This document shows, piece after piece, positions 35,350-43,773 of a stretch of DNA of 64,000 bases. The notes beneath the pieces were generated by a model that was not told the origin of the DNA, ran no database searches, and saw only the letters and a list, made by a program, of their open reading frames with translations. Source of the stretch: Pseudomonadota bacterium (GTDB lineage: Bacteria; Desulfobacterota; Binatia; Binatales; Binataceae); contig JAJPKP010000017.1 of NCBI GenBank assembly GCA_021323675.1, positions 1 through 64,000 on the forward strand, given 5' to 3'. Positions within the stretch are counted from its first letter, which is position 1. Every line of letters begins with the position of its first letter. The translations under genes and the position numbers were made by a program.

Positions 35350-36453
35350 GTGGCTTTCGATCGCAGGCTTGTCATCCGCTTCGACTGGACGATTTTCTGG
35401 TCGGTGCTCGCGCTTGCCGGAGTCGGCCTGCTCAGCGTGGTCAGCGCCTCGTATCGCGGCCCGCATAAGCCAATCGACCCCCTGGTAGTCCGCCAACTGA
35501 TCTGGATTGCCGCGGGAACCGTCGCGATGGTGACGGTGGTGCTGTTCGACTATCGGGCGCTTGCGACGTATGCCTACCCGTTTTACGTGATCTCGGTGGC
35601 GCTGCTGGTCGCGGTGCAGGTGATCGGCCATTCCACGGGTGGATCGCGGCGATGGATCAACCTCGGGTTCTTTCATCTCGAGCCGTCGGAGCTTGCCAAA
35701 CTCGCGATCGTACTGGTGATGGTCCGGTACTTCCGCGAGGAGCCGCCCAAAGGCGGATGGCGCCTCAGGCAGATGATCATCCCGGCCGTCCTGCTTGGCA
35801 TTCCGGTGGCGCTGGTGCTGAAGCAACCTGACCTTGGCACCGCGCTCATCCTGGTATTGATCACGGTTACGCTGGTGTTCGTGAGCGGCCTCAATGCGCG
35901 CACGATGGCGGTGCTGGGGCTGGCCGCGTTGTGCGTGATGCCGCTCGGATGGCATTACCTGAAGCCGTATCAGCGCCAGCGGCTGGTGAGCTTTATCAAT
36001 CCGCAGGCCGATCCGCTGGGATCGGGCTATCACATAATCCAGTCGGAGATAGCGATTGGATCGGGCGGTCCGTGGGGCAAGGGATTCCTCAAGGGAACGC
36101 AGGCGCGGCTCAATTTTCTTCCCGAACAGTCCACCGACTTCATCTTTGCGGTATTCGCGGAGGAATTCGGATTGGCGGGCTCGCTTGTGCTGCTGATCCT
36201 GTACGCGATTTTGATAATGCGCGGCACGTGGATCGCGCGCCATACGCGCGACCGGTTCGGCGCGCTGCTGGCGATCGGCCTGGTCGCGATCGTGTTCTGG
36301 CAGGTCGCGATCAATATCGGGATGGCGACGGGACTGCTGCCGGTGGTGGGAATAACGCTGCCGCTGGTAAGCTACGGCGGCTCGTCGCTGATCGCGATGA
36401 TGCTGGCGATGGGCCTGCTCATCAGCATCAACATCCGCCGCTATTTCTTCTGA
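35350..36453 (+). CDS. rodA: RodA SEDS-family peptidoglycan glycosyltransferase
   Basis: A 367-residue polytopic SEDS protein with about ten helices. Seen: TGGSRRWINLGFFHLEPSELAKLAIVLVM, PDLGTALILVLI, GSGYHIIQSEIAIGSGGPWGKGFLKGTQARLNFLPEQSTDFIFAVFAEEFG, and the C-terminal GLLPVVGITLPLVSYGGSSLIAMMLAMGLL. The catalytic aspartate region is TDFIFA. It polymerises glycan strands with PBP2 during elongation. GTG start at 35350. Last gene of the mreBCD-mrdA-rodA block. Confidence 0.95.
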   Translation: MAFDRRLVIRFDWTIFWSVLALAGVGLLSVVSASYRGPHKPIDPLVVRQLIWIAAGTVAMVTVVLFDYRALATYAYPFYVISVALLVAVQVIGHSTGGSRRWINLGFFHLEPSELAKLAIVLVMVRYFREEPPKGGWRLRQMIIPAVLLGIPVALVLKQPDLGTALILVLITVTLVFVSGLNARTMAVLGLAALCVMPLGWHYLKPYQRQRLVSFINPQADPLGSGYHIIQSEIAIGSGGPWGKGFLKGTQARLNFLPEQSTDFIFAVFAEEFGLAGSLVLLILYAILIMRGTWIARHTRDRFGALLAIGLVAIVFWQVAINIGMATGLLPVVGITLPLVSYGGSSLIAMMLAMGLLISINIRRYFF

Positions 36454-36546
36454 CCAGGCCGGGTCAAATTGCGGCTGCTAATCGCCGCGACACCTTTGCT
36501 ATAGTCATGGCTTGCCGCCTGCACAGCGGCAGATGAGGCATTTGTT

Positions 36547-36792
36547 ATGGCACGCGCGAAGAAATTTACCGACCCGACCGATCTGGCGATCTGCGAGGTC
36601 CATCGCCGGTACGTCGAAGTGATGGAAACCGTCCGGCTCGAAACCATCAGCCCGGAGACCAAGGAGCGCTACCTGGCGGTGATTTCGTCACTGACCGAAA
36701 AGCTCGCGATGCCGAGCAAACCGCTTTCCGAGATAGTCGGCGAGATCATGGCCGAAGCGGGTCCCTTCCTGTTCCAGGCGATGCAGCGCTAG
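36547..36792 (+). CDS. small hypothetical helical protein
   Basis: An 81-residue protein of unknown family, mostly helical by its pattern (ICEVHRRYVEVMETVRLETISPETKERYLAVISSLTEKL), soluble and without cysteines. It begins with ATG about 90 bp after rodA. Two hairpins follow its stop. It looks real because its composition is balanced and it sits in a spaced slot between rodA and amtB. Confidence 0.6.
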   Translation: MARAKKFTDPTDLAICEVHRRYVEVMETVRLETISPETKERYLAVISSLTEKLAMPSKPLSEIVGEIMAEAGPFLFQAMQR

Positions 36793-36801
36793 CGGCGGAA
36801 G

Positions 36802-36881
36802 GCCCGGCCCGCGACGGGGCCGGGCGTGTACGATCTTCTGAAGAAACACTCCGCTGCTCCGTCTCCACGCGGGAGACGGAG
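36802..36881. terminator. two hairpins between convergent small gene and amtB
   Basis: First hairpin: perfect 9-bp GCCCGGCCC/GGGCCGGGC at 36802-36810 and 36817-36825. Second: perfect 10-bp CTCCGTCTCC/GGAGACGGAG at 36857-36866 and 36872-36881. Neither is followed by a clean T-run, but they sit exactly in the 108-bp gap between the 3' ends of two convergent genes, so they probably stop transcripts from both sides. Confidence 0.6.
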
Positions 36882-36900
36882 TCAAGCGACAATTCCCCGT

Positions 36901-38238
36901 TTACGCTTCGAATGCGTAGGCGCTTTCCTCGTGCTCGCTCAGGTCGAGGCCGGTCTGCTCCGCTTCGTCGGACACGCGGATTCCCACCAGCGCCCTGGTG
37001 ATTACGAGCAGAATCGAACTGCCGACAAAGGAGAACACCACGCTTGCGACCACGGCTATGGCCTGAACCGCCAGTTGCCGCGCATTCCCGAACAGCAGGC
37101 CGTTGGCTCCGGCGGAGTTGATCGCGATGCTGGCAAACACGCCGGTCAGTAGCGCGCCCAGGATGCCGCCGACCATGTGCACGCCGACAACATCGAGCGC
37201 GTCATCGTAACCGAGCCGCGTTTTCATCCTGACCGCGGAAAAGCACACCACTCCCGCCGCCGCACCAATCACGATCGCCGAGATCGGGCCCACGTAACCT
37301 GAAGCGGGAGTGATGGCGACAAGGCCGGCCACCGCGCCGGAAGCGGCGCCGAGCGTGGTCGGCTTGCCGGCGACGAACCATTCCGCAATCACCCATGCGA
37401 GCGTCGCGGCCGCCGCGCCCATATGAGTCGCGACGAAGGTCGATACCGCGAGTCCGTTCGCCGCGAGCGCGCTTCCCGCGTTGAACCCGAACCATCCCAC
37501 CCACAGAAGACCGGCGCCGGTGATGGTGAGGGTAAGGTTATGCGGCGGCATCGGCTCGCGCAGATAGCCGCGGCGTTTGCCGAGCAGCAGCGCGCCCGCC
37601 AGAGCGGCCGCGCCGGATGAGATGTGAACCACGGTGCCGCCCGCGAAATCGAGCGCGCCAAGATCGTGAATCCATCCTCCGACGCCCCACACCCAATGGG
37701 CCAGCGGATCGTAGATGAGGGTGGTCCACAGGATGCTGAAAAGCAGAAAGCCCTTGAACGACATCCGCTCCGCGATCGCTCCGGTTATCAGCGCGGGCGT
37801 GATAATCGCGAACATGCACTGATAGACCATGTAGGCCTGATGCGGCACGGTCGCCGAGTAGCTCGCGTACGGAACCGACGCGCTCACTCCCGAAAGCCCC
37901 ACCCATGCGAACGAGCCGGCAAGCGCGCTGCCCGGAGCGAACGCGACGCTGTAGCCGAAGATGACCCATTGGATGGAAACGACGGCGACCAGGATGAAGC
38001 TCTGCATCAGCGTGGAAAGCACGTTCTTGCGGCGCACCATCCCGCCGTAAAACAGCGCCAGCCCCGGAATCGTCATCATCAGCACCAGCACCGACGAGAG
38101 CAGCAGCCATGCGGTGTCGGCGCCGTCGAATTTGGGCGGCGCCGCGCTTTCGGCGCGCGCGATTGAAGCCATCGCAAGCAGTATCGTCACCGTCAGCAGA
38201 CAGATTCGTCGCGGGCCTGAGCCCACCCTATGAACCAT
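36901..38238 (-). CDS. amtB: ammonium transporter AmtB
   Basis: A 445-residue Amt channel with a cleavable signal peptide (RICLLTVTILLAMASIARA) and eleven expected helices. Seen: TAWLLLSSVLVLMMTIPGLALFYGGMVRRKN, QWVIFGYSVAFAPG, GALDFAGGTVVHISSGAAALAGALLLGKR with the conserved aspartate and histidine, and the twin-histidine partner in DALDVVGVHMVGGILGALLTGVFA. It conducts ammonia derived from ammonium. ATG 38238 has GGAGGAG eight bases upstream. No glnK or glnB gene is beside it, which is unusual because the PII gate is commonly co-encoded. Confidence 0.94.
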   Translation of the reverse strand: MVHRVGSGPRRICLLTVTILLAMASIARAESAAPPKFDGADTAWLLLSSVLVLMMTIPGLALFYGGMVRRKNVLSTLMQSFILVAVVSIQWVIFGYSVAFAPGSALAGSFAWVGLSGVSASVPYASYSATVPHQAYMVYQCMFAIITPALITGAIAERMSFKGFLLFSILWTTLIYDPLAHWVWGVGGWIHDLGALDFAGGTVVHISSGAAALAGALLLGKRRGYLREPMPPHNLTLTITGAGLLWVGWFGFNAGSALAANGLAVSTFVATHMGAAAATLAWVIAEWFVAGKPTTLGAASGAVAGLVAITPASGYVGPISAIVIGAAAGVVCFSAVRMKTRLGYDDALDVVGVHMVGGILGALLTGVFASIAINSAGANGLLFGNARQLAVQAIAVVASVVFSFVGSSILLVITRALVGIRVSDEAEQTGLDLSEHEESAYAFEA

Positions 38239-38412
38239 CGCAGAATCTCCTCCGAAAAAGATGCGGTATCGAGACACCGGCCGGGCCCGCTCTGGGGCAC
38301 CGGCAGGCCGCTATAAACAGCCGATCTGCCTATCACAAATCCCGAGGTGGCGGCAGTGCAATATGCAGCGCTGATGATGGCTATCGCGCTCGCCGTTCAA
38401 GGCGCGAAAACG

Positions 38413-38450
38413 AAAAAAGAAGGGGCATCCCGCGGTCAGGACGCCCCTTC
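38413..38450 (-). terminator. Rho-independent terminator of the acyl-CoA dehydrogenase gene
   Basis: On the minus strand GAAGGGGC ... GCCCCTTC forms an 8-bp stem, extended by inner TCC/GGA pairs, followed at once by six T residues (38418 down to 38413). It lies 30 bp after the stop of the acyl-CoA dehydrogenase gene. Confidence 0.85.
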
Positions 38451-38479
38451 ATACAAGTGCGTGAGGATAGACGCCTGGA

Positions 38480-39667
38480 TCAGCCCTTGGGCAGGCCCAG
38501 TACGCGCTCGCCGATCATGTTCTTCTGGACCGGCGACGTGCCGCCGGCGATCGTCATCGACTCCGACTGCAGGATTCGCTTCATCCAGTCGCCGTGCGGG
38601 GCGAACGGCGATCGCGGCTCGAGCATCGCATACTCGCCGAGCAGCCGCGTCGAAAACTTGGTCATCCGCTGCCCGAGTTCCGTGGAGACCAGCTTCGAGA
38701 CCGATGCTTCGGGGCCGGGCAGCAGGCCCTTGAGGCGGCGCGAGAGCGTGCGCAGGCCGTTGTACTTCTTGGCGGTCACCTCGATTGCAAACTGGGCGAG
38801 CTGCTGGCGGATGTCCTCGTCTTCGATCGCGGGGCGGCCGTTGATCCGGGCATTCTTTGCCAGCTCGACGAGCTGGGCCAGCACCTGCTCGGTTCCGCCG
38901 AGCGTCTCGCCGATTCCGAACCGCTCGTGCATCAGCGTGGAAACCAGCACCTGCCATCCCTGGTTCAGCGGCCCCAGCAGATTTTCCTTCGGCACCTTCA
39001 CGTCTTCGAAGAAAATTTCGTTGAATTCGGAATCGCCGGTGATCTGCTTGAGCGGGCGCACGGTCACGCCGGGTGATTTCATGTCGACCAGCAGCGCGCT
39101 CAGCCCCTTGTTCTTGGGCGCATCGGGATCGGTGCGAACGAACAGTTGGCAGAAGTGAGAGCGATGCGCGAGCGTGGTCCAGACTTTCTGGCCATTGACC
39201 ACGAAGTAGTCTCCCTTGAGCTCGGCGCGGGTCTGCAGCGAGGCGAGATCCGAACCGGCGCCCGGTTCCGACATCCCCTCGCACCAGATTTCATCGCCGG
39301 CGAGAATCGGCTGAAGGTAGCGCTTTTTCTGCTCGTCGGTGCCCCATTGCATCAGGGCCGGCCCGGTCATGATAACCCCGAGCGTGTTGCATCCCATCGG
39401 AAGGCCGAGCCGGCCAAGCTCCTGCTGGAAGATGACCTGCTCGATGAAGGTGGCGCCGCGGCCGCCGTATTCCTTGGGCCACGTCAAACCGGCCCATCCC
39501 GCTTCATACAGACGCTTGTGCCATTCCTTGAGACGCTGCCACTGCGCGTCGTCGCCGCCGAATTCGGGGTCTTCGTTCTTGCCGAGCGAACGGGGGCGGT
39601 TGGCTTCAAGCCACGCGCGCACCTCCATCCGATACTTTTCCTGTTCGGGCGACCAGTTGAAATCCAT
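38480..39667 (-). CDS. acyl-CoA dehydrogenase family protein
   Basis: A 395-residue FAD enzyme oxidising acyl-CoA thioesters at the alpha-beta bond. Seen: WAGLTWPKEYGGRGATFIEQVIFQQELGRLGLP, the flavin/substrate loop WCEGMSEPGAGSDLASLQTRA, GQKVWTTLAHRSHFCQLFVRTDPDA, and the C-terminal SMTIAGGTSPVQKNMIGERVLGLPKG, typical of the ACAD large-substrate group with steroid-like or long-chain CoA substrates. The usual C-terminal catalytic glutamate place is not obvious, so the exact activity is open. It has its own terminator, so it is a single-gene unit. Electrons would go to the EtfBA made elsewhere in the window. Confidence 0.88.
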   Translation of the reverse strand: MDFNWSPEQEKYRMEVRAWLEANRPRSLGKNEDPEFGGDDAQWQRLKEWHKRLYEAGWAGLTWPKEYGGRGATFIEQVIFQQELGRLGLPMGCNTLGVIMTGPALMQWGTDEQKKRYLQPILAGDEIWCEGMSEPGAGSDLASLQTRAELKGDYFVVNGQKVWTTLAHRSHFCQLFVRTDPDAPKNKGLSALLVDMKSPGVTVRPLKQITGDSEFNEIFFEDVKVPKENLLGPLNQGWQVLVSTLMHERFGIGETLGGTEQVLAQLVELAKNARINGRPAIEDEDIRQQLAQFAIEVTAKKYNGLRTLSRRLKGLLPGPEASVSKLVSTELGQRMTKFSTRLLGEYAMLEPRSPFAPHGDWMKRILQSESMTIAGGTSPVQKNMIGERVLGLPKG

Positions 39668-39839
39668 CTGAGAGGAATACTCCTGTTTAGTTTGCGACCG
39701 GGTCGCGGGCAGTTTTCGATGCTATCGAACCCGCCGCCATTTGAGTAGCGCTGCGGGATGACGCCCGCAAGAGACGCATTGAACGAACGGTAGGGCGCCG
39801 GTCAGCGGCTTCGGCCTGCACACCGCGGCCGTTTTGATT

Positions 39840-40667
39840 ATGATCGTCACTACCCGCTTGCCAGTGAAACGGATGCGCTCCGACAGCGAATTTTCCTATC
39901 GATGCAACTCCTGCGGGCGATGCTGCCGCGACAAGGTGATTACGCTGGCGCCATACGACGTGCTGACCATCGCGCGGGCGGCTGGAATCACCACCGCCGA
40001 CGCCGTCGCGCGATTCACCATCCGGCGCGGCTCGATACTGCGCTTTGACGCCGACGGCGCGTGCGCGGCGCTGGATGGTCCCCGATGCGGACTGCATCGC
40101 GGACGGCCGCTCGCCTGCCGGCTGTACCCGCTCGGAATCGAGCGCGACTTCGACACGCCGGCGCAATACTTCATCGAACTCGAACCGGCGCCGGGCTCCG
40201 AAGGCGTTTATGGAAACGACGGAACGGTCGCGGGCTTTCTTGATGCCCAGGGCGTGCCGGAATATCTCGCGATGAACGACCGCTACCGGCCGCTGCTCGC
40301 GATCTTTCGCCAGCGTATCGGCGAGCTGGTTGATTTTGAAACCATCGAGCCGCGCGAGTTCTGGCGCGTCGCCGCCCGCGAGGCGCTTTCCGAATCAGGC
40401 TACGACGCCAACGAGCTGATCGATGCGCTGTTCGATGCGGATCGCTTCGCGGATGCGCATGAGGACGTTGAGGACGCGGTCTCGCGCCACGTCGAAGCGC
40501 TCGCGGCGATGGCGCGTGGCTGCCGCGATGCTCGCGCGCTCGGCGCCGCCGCAGTGATGCTCGCGGTCAGCCTGGGATATTCGCCTTCAGCCGCATGCCT
40601 GGCCGGCGAAGAGATCGGGGAAAAAAATCGCGCGGCGGCGAAGCGAAACGATCATTCGATCCCGTAG
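39840..40667 (+). CDS. YkgJ-type cysteine-cluster protein
   Basis: About 275 residues with the YkgJ/Fli cysteine-cluster pattern: YRCNSCGRCCRDKVI near the N-terminus and CAALDGPRCGLHRGRPLACRLYPLGIERD further on, eight cysteines that could hold a zinc or iron-sulfur site. Members are linked to metal binding or to methylation of partner proteins, with no firm function. ATG 39840 is used; ATG 39873 is an alternative that gives a more compact N-terminus. The last 16 bases overlap the end of the convergent response-regulator gene. Confidence 0.8.
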   Translation: MIVTTRLPVKRMRSDSEFSYRCNSCGRCCRDKVITLAPYDVLTIARAAGITTADAVARFTIRRGSILRFDADGACAALDGPRCGLHRGRPLACRLYPLGIERDFDTPAQYFIELEPAPGSEGVYGNDGTVAGFLDAQGVPEYLAMNDRYRPLLAIFRQRIGELVDFETIEPREFWRVAAREALSESGYDANELIDALFDADRFADAHEDVEDAVSRHVEALAAMARGCRDARALGAAAVMLAVSLGYSPSAACLAGEEIGEKNRAAAKRNDHSIP

Positions 40668-41986
40668 CGCTTGCGCTTGCGCCAGAGCGTGGTCACGTTG
40701 ATGCCGAGGGTGGCGGCGGCCTCCTCGAGCGTCGCGGTCTCGGCAAGCACCCGGCGGATATGCTCGCGCTCGAGTTCTTCGAGGCTGGCCGCATGGTGCG
40801 CATCCGGCGCGCCGGCTTCCGATGTTTCGCGAAACAGAGCATCGGGCAGGTCCTCGCGGCTGATGACGTCGCTGCGGCTAAGCACGGCCGCGCGTTCGAG
40901 AGCATTGCGCAACTCGCGCGCGTTGCCGGGCCATCGGTACTTCGAGATCGCCGCCGCCGCCTCGGGCGATAACTGCATCTTTCCACGCCCGTTGCGAATC
41001 GCCGCCGCCCGCAGCATCCACTCCGCCAGCGGCAGAAGGTCCTCGTGGCGTTCACGCAGCGCCGGGACGCGCAGCGTGATCACATTGAGGCGATGGAACA
41101 GGTCTTCGCGAAAGTGGCGCTGCGCGACTTCCGCTTCCAGATCGCGGTTGGAAGCGGCGATGATGCGGGTATCGACGCGGATGACGGCATCGCTGCCGAT
41201 GCGCTCGAAGCTCTGCTCCTGAACAAAGCGCAGAAACTTGGCCTGCAGTCTCGGGCTCAAGTCCGCGATTTCGTCGAGAAACACGGTCCCCTTGTCGGCG
41301 GCCTCCAGCCGTCCGGGCTTGTCCTTGACCGCGCCCGTGAAGGAACCGCGCACATGGCCGAACAACTCGCTCTCGAGCAGCTCCTCGGACAGCGTGGTGC
41401 AGTTCACGACCACGAACGGTCCCGCGGATCGCCGGCTCCATCGATGAATTTGGCGGGCGAGAACGTTTTTTCCCGTGCCGCTTTCGCCGGTCAGCAGGAT
41501 AGTCGCGTCGCTCTGCGCGGCCTGGCGCGCAAGGTCGAACAGATGCTTCATCACGGGGCTGCGCGATTCGAGCATCGGCGCGTCGTCGATGGTTTCGCGC
41601 AATGCCCGGTTCTCGGCTTGCAGGCCGCTCAGTTCGAGCGCGCGCTCGACGGTGTGCTGGATCTGATCGAGCGAGAAAGGCTTGGTTACATAGTCATACG
41701 CGCCCGCCTTCATCGCGGCGACCGCGTTTTCCACCGTCGCATAGGCGGTCATCAGGATCACCAGGCATCCGGGCTGCCGGCGCCGGGCTTCGGCGAGCAG
41801 TTCGAGGCCGTTGAGCTCCGCCATCCTGTAGTCCGTGAGCATCAGGTCGAACGGCTCGGCGGCGATAAGCTTCGCCGCTTGCGGTCCTCCCTCGGCGGAG
41901 ACGACCGTATGGCCCAGCGACTGGAAAAAACGCTCCAGGCTGCGCCGGATGTTTCGCTCGTCATCGACGATAAGCAGTTTTGCCAT
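40652..41986 (-). CDS. NtrC-family sigma-54-dependent response regulator
   Basis: A 444-residue enhancer-binding protein: receiver domain with phospho-acceptor Asp52 and Lys102, AAA+ sigma-54 activation domain with Walker A GESGTGK (167-173), sigma-54 contact loop GSFTGA (214-219, the usual GAFTGA with Ser for Ala), Walker B GTVFLDEI (233-240), and a Fis-type helix-turn-helix at the C-terminus (LEEAAATLGINVTTLWRKRKRY). It activates promoters read by sigma-54 polymerase. It is the last gene of the kdp run, one base overlapping the kinase gene, in the position normally held by the OmpR-type KdpE. Confidence 0.92.
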   Translation of the reverse strand: MAKLLIVDDERNIRRSLERFFQSLGHTVVSAEGGPQAAKLIAAEPFDLMLTDYRMAELNGLELLAEARRRQPGCLVILMTAYATVENAVAAMKAGAYDYVTKPFSLDQIQHTVERALELSGLQAENRALRETIDDAPMLESRSPVMKHLFDLARQAAQSDATILLTGESGTGKNVLARQIHRWSRRSAGPFVVVNCTTLSEELLESELFGHVRGSFTGAVKDKPGRLEAADKGTVFLDEIADLSPRLQAKFLRFVQEQSFERIGSDAVIRVDTRIIAASNRDLEAEVAQRHFREDLFHRLNVITLRVPALRERHEDLLPLAEWMLRAAAIRNGRGKMQLSPEAAAAISKYRWPGNARELRNALERAAVLSRSDVISREDLPDALFRETSEAGAPDAHHAASLEELEREHIRRVLAETATLEEAAATLGINVTTLWRKRKRYGIE

Positions 41987-43773
41987 CAGTTCATTGGCGT
42001 GCAGGGCAGTTCGACCACGAATCTGCTGCCCGCACCCACCTCGCTTTCAACGTAGATTCTGCCGCCATGGGCGGCCACGATGTCTTTTGCGATCGCCAAT
42101 CCCAGGCCGGCGGATCCCTTCTCGAGGCCGCCGGTCGGGTACTGCGCGAATCTTTCGAAGATGTGGTCCCGTATCGCGCGCGGGATGCCGGGGCCGGAGT
42201 CCGCGACTTCCAGCCGCACGTGGCCATCGACCGGGCGCGCGGCGATGTCGATTTTGCCGCCCGAGGGAGTGTAGCGCAGCGCGTTGCCGACCAGGTTGGA
42301 GACAACCCACGAGAGCTTGACCGAATCTCCCGAGATTTCAGGCAACGGCTCAAGGTGCTGCTCGAGGTGAATCTCGCGTTCGCGAGCCTGCAAGCCGAAG
42401 CGATGGACGACCTCTTCGATAATCTCGCGAAGGTCGAGCCGCTCGCGGTTTACCGCGATCGCCGCCATCTCCCCGCGCGCCAGCTTGAGCAGATTGTCGC
42501 TGAGCAGCTTGATGCGCGCGCATTCGTCGAGGATCGCCTCGAGCAGCTCGCGCTGGCGCGGCGTAAAGCCCTCCGCGTCGCGCCTGAGCAGCTCCGCGGA
42601 CAATGCCAGCGAGGTCAGCGGCGTTCTGAGTTCGTGCGAGAGAGTCGCGACCAGATTGGCCCGAGCACGATCCTGATCGCGCAGATAGGTCACGTCCTGA
42701 AGGATCAGGATCGTTCCCAGCATCACGTCCTTCTCGTGCCGGAGCGGAGTGGGTTTCAGCAGGTAGGAGTGATCGCGCCCGCGCACGTGAAGCTGGACCT
42801 CGACGCGGCTTTCTTCGCGGCCGCTGCGGTTGAGGCTCCGGAGCGCATCACGAACGCGGAGATAGTGCGGATGATTGCTGCTCAGGTCATCGAAGGGACT
42901 GCCCAGCGCATCCTTGGGCTCGACACCGAGGATCAGCGCGGCGATTTCATTAATATGCGCGACGATTCCGTCGGAATCGATCAGGACGACGCCGTCCTCG
43001 AGGCTTTCGATAATCGCCTCGGTCCGGCTCTTTTCGTACATCAGGCGCTCGACGTTGAGTTTCTCGAATTGTTCGAGCCGCTCCGCCATCTGATTGAATT
43101 CGCGCGCAACCGCCTGCAATTCCGCCAGCCTCTGATTGCCAAGCCGCATCTGGGATCGGCGCTGGCCGACTCCGCGCAGGCGCTCGGTCAATTCGGTCAG
43201 CGGGCGCGCGATGGCCCATCCGAGCCCCCACGCCATCGCGATTCCGAGAATCAGGACCACGGCGAGACCGATGGCGAACTGGTAGGTAAGCCCGCGGCCG
43301 AGCCGTGCGGAGCGGCTGTTGGCGCGGAACATCGCGTCGCGATTCATCCGGATGAGGTCGTCGATACGGTCGTGAAGCTCCCGGAATTCTTCGTCGTGAC
43401 GCGTCTGGGCGGGATGGGTGGCGATGTCGCTGAAAAGCTTGTTCGCGCGGGACTGGATGTCCCGAGCCAACTCGGGCTCGCCGATCTCGGTGTAATTGTG
43501 ATTCTCGACGTCCATCCAGCGCATGAACTCCGACTGCTCGCCCGCAAGGATTTCCTTCGCCTTGCCGTCGCGCTCGGCCAGTTGCAGATCGCGGAGCACG
43601 GCATGCAGATGCTGGGCAACCTCGATGCTCATGTAGTTGCGATAGAGAGTTTCGCGGATGGCGCCGCCAAGCCGGTAGACGCGCGGCAGGGCGTAAATCC
43701 CGAGGATCATGACTACCCCGAGAAGCAGCAGGCTTCCGTTGCGAATCCTGCTTCTGAGCGACGGCGTGCTCAT
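41986..43773 (-). CDS. membrane sensor histidine kinase with HAMP and PAS domains
   Basis: A 595-residue kinase. Two membrane helices (about 13-31 and 165-188) flank a periplasmic helical domain; then come HAMP (190-240), a PAS domain (about 250-362, TEAIIESLEDGVVLIDSDGIVAHINEIAALILG), the H-box with His380 (ATLSHELRTPLTSL), N-box NLVGNALRYTPSGG, and glycine-rich DSGPGIP and GSAGLGLAI. The gene overlaps the regulator by one base and the short KdpD gene by four, so the three are translated together. It is not the KdpD kinase domain; it has its own sensor and should phosphorylate the NtrC-type regulator. Confidence 0.9.
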   Translation of the reverse strand: MSTPSLRSRIRNGSLLLLGVVMILGIYALPRVYRLGGAIRETLYRNYMSIEVAQHLHAVLRDLQLAERDGKAKEILAGEQSEFMRWMDVENHNYTEIGEPELARDIQSRANKLFSDIATHPAQTRHDEEFRELHDRIDDLIRMNRDAMFRANSRSARLGRGLTYQFAIGLAVVLILGIAMAWGLGWAIARPLTELTERLRGVGQRRSQMRLGNQRLAELQAVAREFNQMAERLEQFEKLNVERLMYEKSRTEAIIESLEDGVVLIDSDGIVAHINEIAALILGVEPKDALGSPFDDLSSNHPHYLRVRDALRSLNRSGREESRVEVQLHVRGRDHSYLLKPTPLRHEKDVMLGTILILQDVTYLRDQDRARANLVATLSHELRTPLTSLALSAELLRRDAEGFTPRQRELLEAILDECARIKLLSDNLLKLARGEMAAIAVNRERLDLREIIEEVVHRFGLQAREREIHLEQHLEPLPEISGDSVKLSWVVSNLVGNALRYTPSGGKIDIAARPVDGHVRLEVADSGPGIPRAIRDHIFERFAQYPTGGLEKGSAGLGLAIAKDIVAAHGGRIYVESEVGAGSRFVVELPCTPMN

